DNA of 64,000 nt from Methanomicrobiales archaeon HGW-Methanomicrobiales-1 (GTDB taxonomy: Archaea; Halobacteriota; Methanomicrobia; Methanomicrobiales; Methanospirillaceae). The DNA lies in the NCBI GenBank assembly GCA_002839675.1, contig PGYM01000001.1, forward strand, positions 1,095,602 to 1,159,601, given 5' to 3'. The position numbers and the translations under genes were made by a program. Shown in pieces: positions 61,179 to 64,000 of the stretch; positions within the stretch are counted from its first letter, which is position 1; each line of letters opens with the position of its first letter. The notes under the pieces were generated by a model, which saw nothing but the letters and a program-made list of their open reading frames with translations, had not been told where the DNA came from and did not search any database.

Positions 61179-62629
61179 TTACTTTCCCGGGCGTTTAAAA
61201 ATACCGAGAATTGCAGAAATAATTCCTGACAGGAAACCCCCCTGCGAGGAAGTTTCAGGTACATCTCCTTTGGGTGCGGTTCCTTTGTCCCCAGAGGAAC
61301 TGCCTTTGTTCGGGCCCCTCCGTAAGGATGTGTCTGTTCCGGAACCGAAAGGGCGGGGTGTGGATGCACCGGGTGAACCGGGATTATTGTCAATAGTCCT
61401 CGCACTCAGGGAACGGGGCACCGGAACAGCAGGCTGTTTTGGTTCAGCAACAGGGAGTGTTTTTTCAGGGGAGGAAACTTCGTCTTCACGTCCGGAGGTT
61501 CCGGTCAGTGATTGCTCATGGGGCAGAGAAGGGGATGGTGGTATTTCAGAATCCTCTTCCGAAAGAGAGATGCCAGAGAACACGGGGCCTGATGGGGATT
61601 TGTCGTTGGGGGATTCTTCCGGTACCGTTATCTCCGGTTCTTCCCGGGGAAAATCTCCCGGGCCGCTGTCATGAATTAGAGAAACGGGTTTGGTAGTCTC
61701 AGGAATTGCTTCCGCATCCGGCAGAATATTTTCCGGGGGGGGGACCTCATGAACAGTCACGATTTCCGGGATCTTCACTTCCGGTACAGGGTCATCAGCA
61801 GCGGATAGTATCAATCCGGCATCAGAAATGCCGGGCGAATCCGAAGAGACATGCGGAGCAGCTGTACCTGATTCACCATCAGGAGGCAGGCTTTTTTCTT
61901 TACCATCAGGTGTTGCTGGTGCCGAACCGTTGCTGGTTTTCATTTCAGAATCCTTTGCAACGGACTCCTGGATCTCGCTGTACAGCTTAGCCTCCAGAAG
62001 ATGTTCCTGTTCTATCCTTGCCTCAATCGCCGTGATAACGTTTTCAAGATCCGCACGGGCCTTCGTATCCTCATCACGAATCAGGGAGAGCTGGACTTTC
62101 ATATTCTGGAGAAGGCTGACATCCACTTCCTGGCTTGTCATCAGCGAAGTATATTCATCGATCCGGTCCTGCCCGATTCCCGCAGCACACCATGATTCTA
62201 CACATTCGCGGTTGGCTTTCTGGCGTGCGAGGACTTTTTCTATCGCTTCGATAAGCTTTTTCGGAGTTACCGGTTTTGTGACAAAATCATCGATACTGAT
62301 CCGGTGCTCTTCTGCTTCCTCAGCACTGATCTTTTTTGCAGAGAACATCAGGACCGGGATATGCCGGGTAGCAGGGTTTTCCTTGATTCGTGCCAGCGTT
62401 TCCCACCCGTCCATGGGTTCCATCATGATATCGAGGATAATGATTGACGGCTTTTCCTTTTTGAGGATGTCAAGGCACTGCTGCCCGCCATATACAGCAA
62501 GGGGGTTATACTTTTTTTTCAGGATGGAAACGAGCCCGTCAACAATGAACGAACTGTCATCTACGATAAGAATGGTATCAGTCAGGGAAACCAGCCCCCG
62601 TTGCTTTTTTTCCGCTTGTTCTGTTGCAT
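61179..62629 (-). CDS. Response regulator with long disordered tail, start apparently frameshifted
   Basis: The receiver domain runs from TILIVDDSSF (at about 62576) through the phosphorylated Asp in IIILDIMMEPMDGWE and the Lys in FVTKPVTPKK, so it is complete. A helical region (about 120-215) and a Ser/Pro/Glu tail of about 190 residues follow, ending with a weak hydrophobic GGFLSGIISAILGIF. No ATG, GTG or TTG stands in frame upstream of the receiver. An ATG at 62629 is out of frame by one base, across the 7-A run at 62605-62611; one more A would give a normal MQQNKRKKKQ start. An in-frame ATG at 62426 would delete half the receiver. Confidence 0.75.
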
Positions 62630-62928
62630 GGTATGTTTCAGACAGGAATTTTTCAAATGTCCGGGTATTTCCCGTGAATCATCACTTGCACAAATATCCA
62701 TAATTTGCAGTGAGTGTATGCTCAGTACACATATGCTAAATTTGCTGATAAAATACGATGATGAAATGGTTTTCATGGTAACTCAACAGATACCGGCAAA
62801 ATCAATACGTACCGGAAAAATATACCGGCAGACAAACAAAAGAAGTGCAGCGATTTATCCGGAAACGGGCATTTCATTAGCCAAAATTTCATCTGGCGAT
62901 AAAATTGCCCTGATTGGGATTGGAGACC

Positions 62929-62940
62929 AAATATATAATT
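62929..62940 (+). promoter_or_regulatory. TATA box for the right-end membrane operon
   Basis: AAATATATAATT is centred about 40 bases before the ATG at 62975, giving a leader of about 15 bases. The 345-base gap 62630-62974 also has a weak plus-strand frame that ends at 62942, but its tail overlaps this box. No other signal is seen in the gap. Confidence 0.5.
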
Positions 62941-62974
62941 AACTGAAACGACATGATAGGTGTTGGTGAAAACC

Positions 62975-63319
62975 ATGTCAGATGATAATTCAGACAAAAG
63001 GGAAACGGTTGGCGTTGCAAGTGCGGGCAGGTATAAGATCCAGACCGCAGAAGCACTCGAAGAAGCGGCCCGCAGACTGCGGAATGCTGAGGCCCCGGTA
63101 AATGAAGAGGATGTCCGACAGATCCTTAATGAAGTCGAATCCCGGGTAAGCCAGTTTAAAACCGAAGTTGGCGAAGGGTACGAAAGAGTTGAAGCGGATT
63201 ACCACAAAAAGGTCAAGCCTGTGGAGCATATCATCATCGAACATCCCATTCCCGCAGTCCTTATCGCAGCCGGCATCGGGGTTCTTATCGGTATGTTGAT
63301 CTTCAAATCCCGCGACTAA
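62975..63319 (+). CDS. ElaB/YqjD (DUF883)-like membrane protein
   Basis: A 114-residue protein: a charged helical head (EALEEAARRLRNAEAPVNEEDV) and one C-terminal membrane helix, PIPAVLIAAGIGVLIGMLIF, then KSRD. In ElaB/YqjD of enterobacteria the same design (helical, then a single C-terminal helix near VGIAAGVGxLxG) anchors ribosome-binding stationary-phase proteins to the membrane. Whether this archaeal protein does so is unknown. ATG at 62975 is used; another in-frame ATG is at 62960. Confidence 0.75.
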   Translation: MSDDNSDKRETVGVASAGRYKIQTAEALEEAARRLRNAEAPVNEEDVRQILNEVESRVSQFKTEVGEGYERVEADYHKKVKPVEHIIIEHPIPAVLIAAGIGVLIGMLIFKSRD

Positions 63320-63333
63320 AAACGAGGGATCAC

Positions 63334-63705
63334 ATGGACGAAAGCGCCGGCACAACAGACCCGTCAATAGAATCAGAATTCGTCAGGACCTGCAAGTATA
63401 TCGATCTGTACCTCCAGCAAAAAACGGACCTGTTCCTGCAGCACTATGTGTTAGAACCGTTCGATCTCCTGTTCAAACGGACCATGTACCTGTCAGTAAT
63501 TGTCACTTTACTCGCAGGAGGGACCCTGGCCCTGGGATTGGGAATGATCCTTTTCCTTTCCACCTTTGTCCCGCTCTGGGCAGCCCTGCTCATCATGGGT
63601 GCAATAGTCTTTGCAGCCGGCGGGATCATCGCGCACATCATTTTGTCGGATAAAATTGTCTTAAAGACCCCTACTGCGGAGACGATTGACCATGGAAAAC
63701 CGTAG
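63334..63705 (+). CDS. YqjE/holin-III (DUF1469)-like membrane protein
   Basis: A 123-residue protein with two close hydrophobic segments (about 51-75 and 80-102: YLSVIVTLLAGGTLALGLGMILFL and AALLIMGAIVFAAGGIIAHIIL). The N-terminal half is a helical head (CKYIDLYLQQKTDLFLQH). This two-helix layout is that of YqjE. It follows the DUF883-like gene by 14 bases and overlaps the next gene by 14 bases. Confidence 0.75.
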   Translation: MDESAGTTDPSIESEFVRTCKYIDLYLQQKTDLFLQHYVLEPFDLLFKRTMYLSVIVTLLAGGTLALGLGMILFLSTFVPLWAALLIMGAIVFAAGGIIAHIILSDKIVLKTPTAETIDHGKP

Positions 63706-64000
63706 GCCCATAACCGAAGAAGATTTACTTGTCACCGAAAGGTTGATCGCAGAATCCTATAAGAAGCTGAAAAAAAGTGTGGTACAGGCACCGGTTCGGG
63801 CGCTTGGCCCCATAAGCCAGGTGATCAGCGATCACCCGGTTGAAGCTGCAGCAACGGCAGTCGGGGGAGGAATCGCTGCATACGGGATTGCCAGGATGTT
63901 AGCCCCGCACAGCAGGGATAATGAATATCGAAAAAAGCACGGCAAAAAAAAGAAATCTAAGCGCCGGTACGACCCGATGATGGATATCCTCTCGGCAATT
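63692..64000 (+). CDS. Third gene of the membrane operon, C-terminus beyond the window
   Basis: ATG at 63692 opens a frame that runs to the right edge (103 codons). It begins MENRRPITEEDLLVTERLI and contains a short hydrophobic stretch AAATAVGGGIAAYGIARML (about 50-68) in which Gly-rich turns suggest a membrane hairpin. Residues KKHGKKKKSKRRYDP form a strongly basic patch after it. YqjK-like or another ElaB-like partner is a guess by position only. Confidence 0.6.
   Translation, partial: MENRRPITEEDLLVTERLIAESYKKLKKSVVQAPVRALGPISQVISDHPVEAAATAVGGGIAAYGIARMLAPHSRDNEYRKKHGKKKKSKRRYDPMMDILSAI

Noticed and set aside
62601-62942. Plus-strand frame opposite the response-regulator start
   Set aside because: Low-quality composition, and its end covers the TATA box of the next operon.

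Overview
The window is a 64 kb chromosomal piece of a methanogenic archaeon, most likely of the order Methanomicrobiales (Methanoregula-like; this is inference from gene content, not a measured identity). Archaeal marks are Alba, ribosomal protein S17e, PCNA, the large primase subunit, the aCPSF1/FttA termination nuclease, proteasome beta subunit, SecG (Sec61 beta), transcription factor E, Trm56 and archaeal-type AlaRS. Methanogen marks are CofE (coenzyme F420), Sep-tRNA:Cys-tRNA synthase, the homocysteine-forming DUF39 protein with its NIL/ferredoxin partner, DUF2769, and a tetrapyrrole set that stops at precorrin-2/siroheme level as needed for F430 and cobamides. Genes are densely packed, often with 4-base ATGA or GTGA overlaps.

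Layout. 1-6.9 kb (minus strand): secreted protein fragment, alba, asd, ferredoxin, dapB, dapA, rps17e, a ThiN-domain protein, priL and pcn. 7-10.2 kb (plus): rlmE, moaA, an unknown protein, an M20 peptidase. 10.3-17.4 kb (minus): TPR protein, MFS transporter, fttA, psmB, CBS protein, Usp and an amidohydrolase, the last diverging from the short secG gene over a 45-bp promoter. 17.6-30 kb: cofE, a DUF1922 protein, an MFS exporter, an HI0933-type flavoprotein, psiE, the operon hemB-hemL-hemC-cobA, a flavodoxin-like protein, a lipoprotein, and hemA with precorrin-2 dehydrogenase. No hemD was recognised.

30.3-31.7 kb is the least ordinary part: tRNA-Gly(GCC), then about 1 kb without genes holding GC-rich hairpins, a long inverted repeat and parts of a dispersed repeat seen again near 36.3 kb, followed by a histone-H1-like Lys/Ala/Pro repeat protein. 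32-40 kb holds an isolated MrpF/MrpG-like pair, a PUA/PAPS-reductase-like enzyme overlapping hisH, a surface protein, a membrane-attached HTH regulator and alaS.

40-48.4 kb: TPR, SWIM and NIF3 proteins; the homocysteine module (DUF39-CBS, NIL-ferredoxin, UPF0280); a tightly overlapping operon HTH-trm56-ATP-grasp-tfe-HD; and an ACT regulator. 48.5-54.8 kb: tRNA-Leu(GAG), a gene scrap, two uncharacterised archaeal families, thiI, a decayed radical-SAM gene, a two-domain PPK2 polyphosphate kinase and amt without glnK. 55-64 kb: SepCysS translationally coupled to an unknown 63-residue protein, two YkgJ-type cysteine-cluster proteins flanking a polyamine operon (homospermidine synthase plus an ornithine-decarboxylase-like enzyme), a small zinc ribbon, a response regulator whose start is broken by a 7-A run, and a three-gene operon of small ElaB/YqjD- and YqjE-like membrane proteins that runs off the right end.

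Links between genes: aspartate semialdehyde made by Asd can feed lysine (DapA, DapB) and homocysteine (DUF39 module), so two branches from one metabolite are encoded here. HemA, HemL, HemB, HemC, CobA and the precorrin-2 dehydrogenase form one pathway split over two operons. Best candidates for undescribed biology are the 63-residue SepCysS partner, the H1-like protein beside the repeat-rich gap, the right-end membrane operon with its neighbouring regulator, and the two YkgJ proteins around the polyamine genes.
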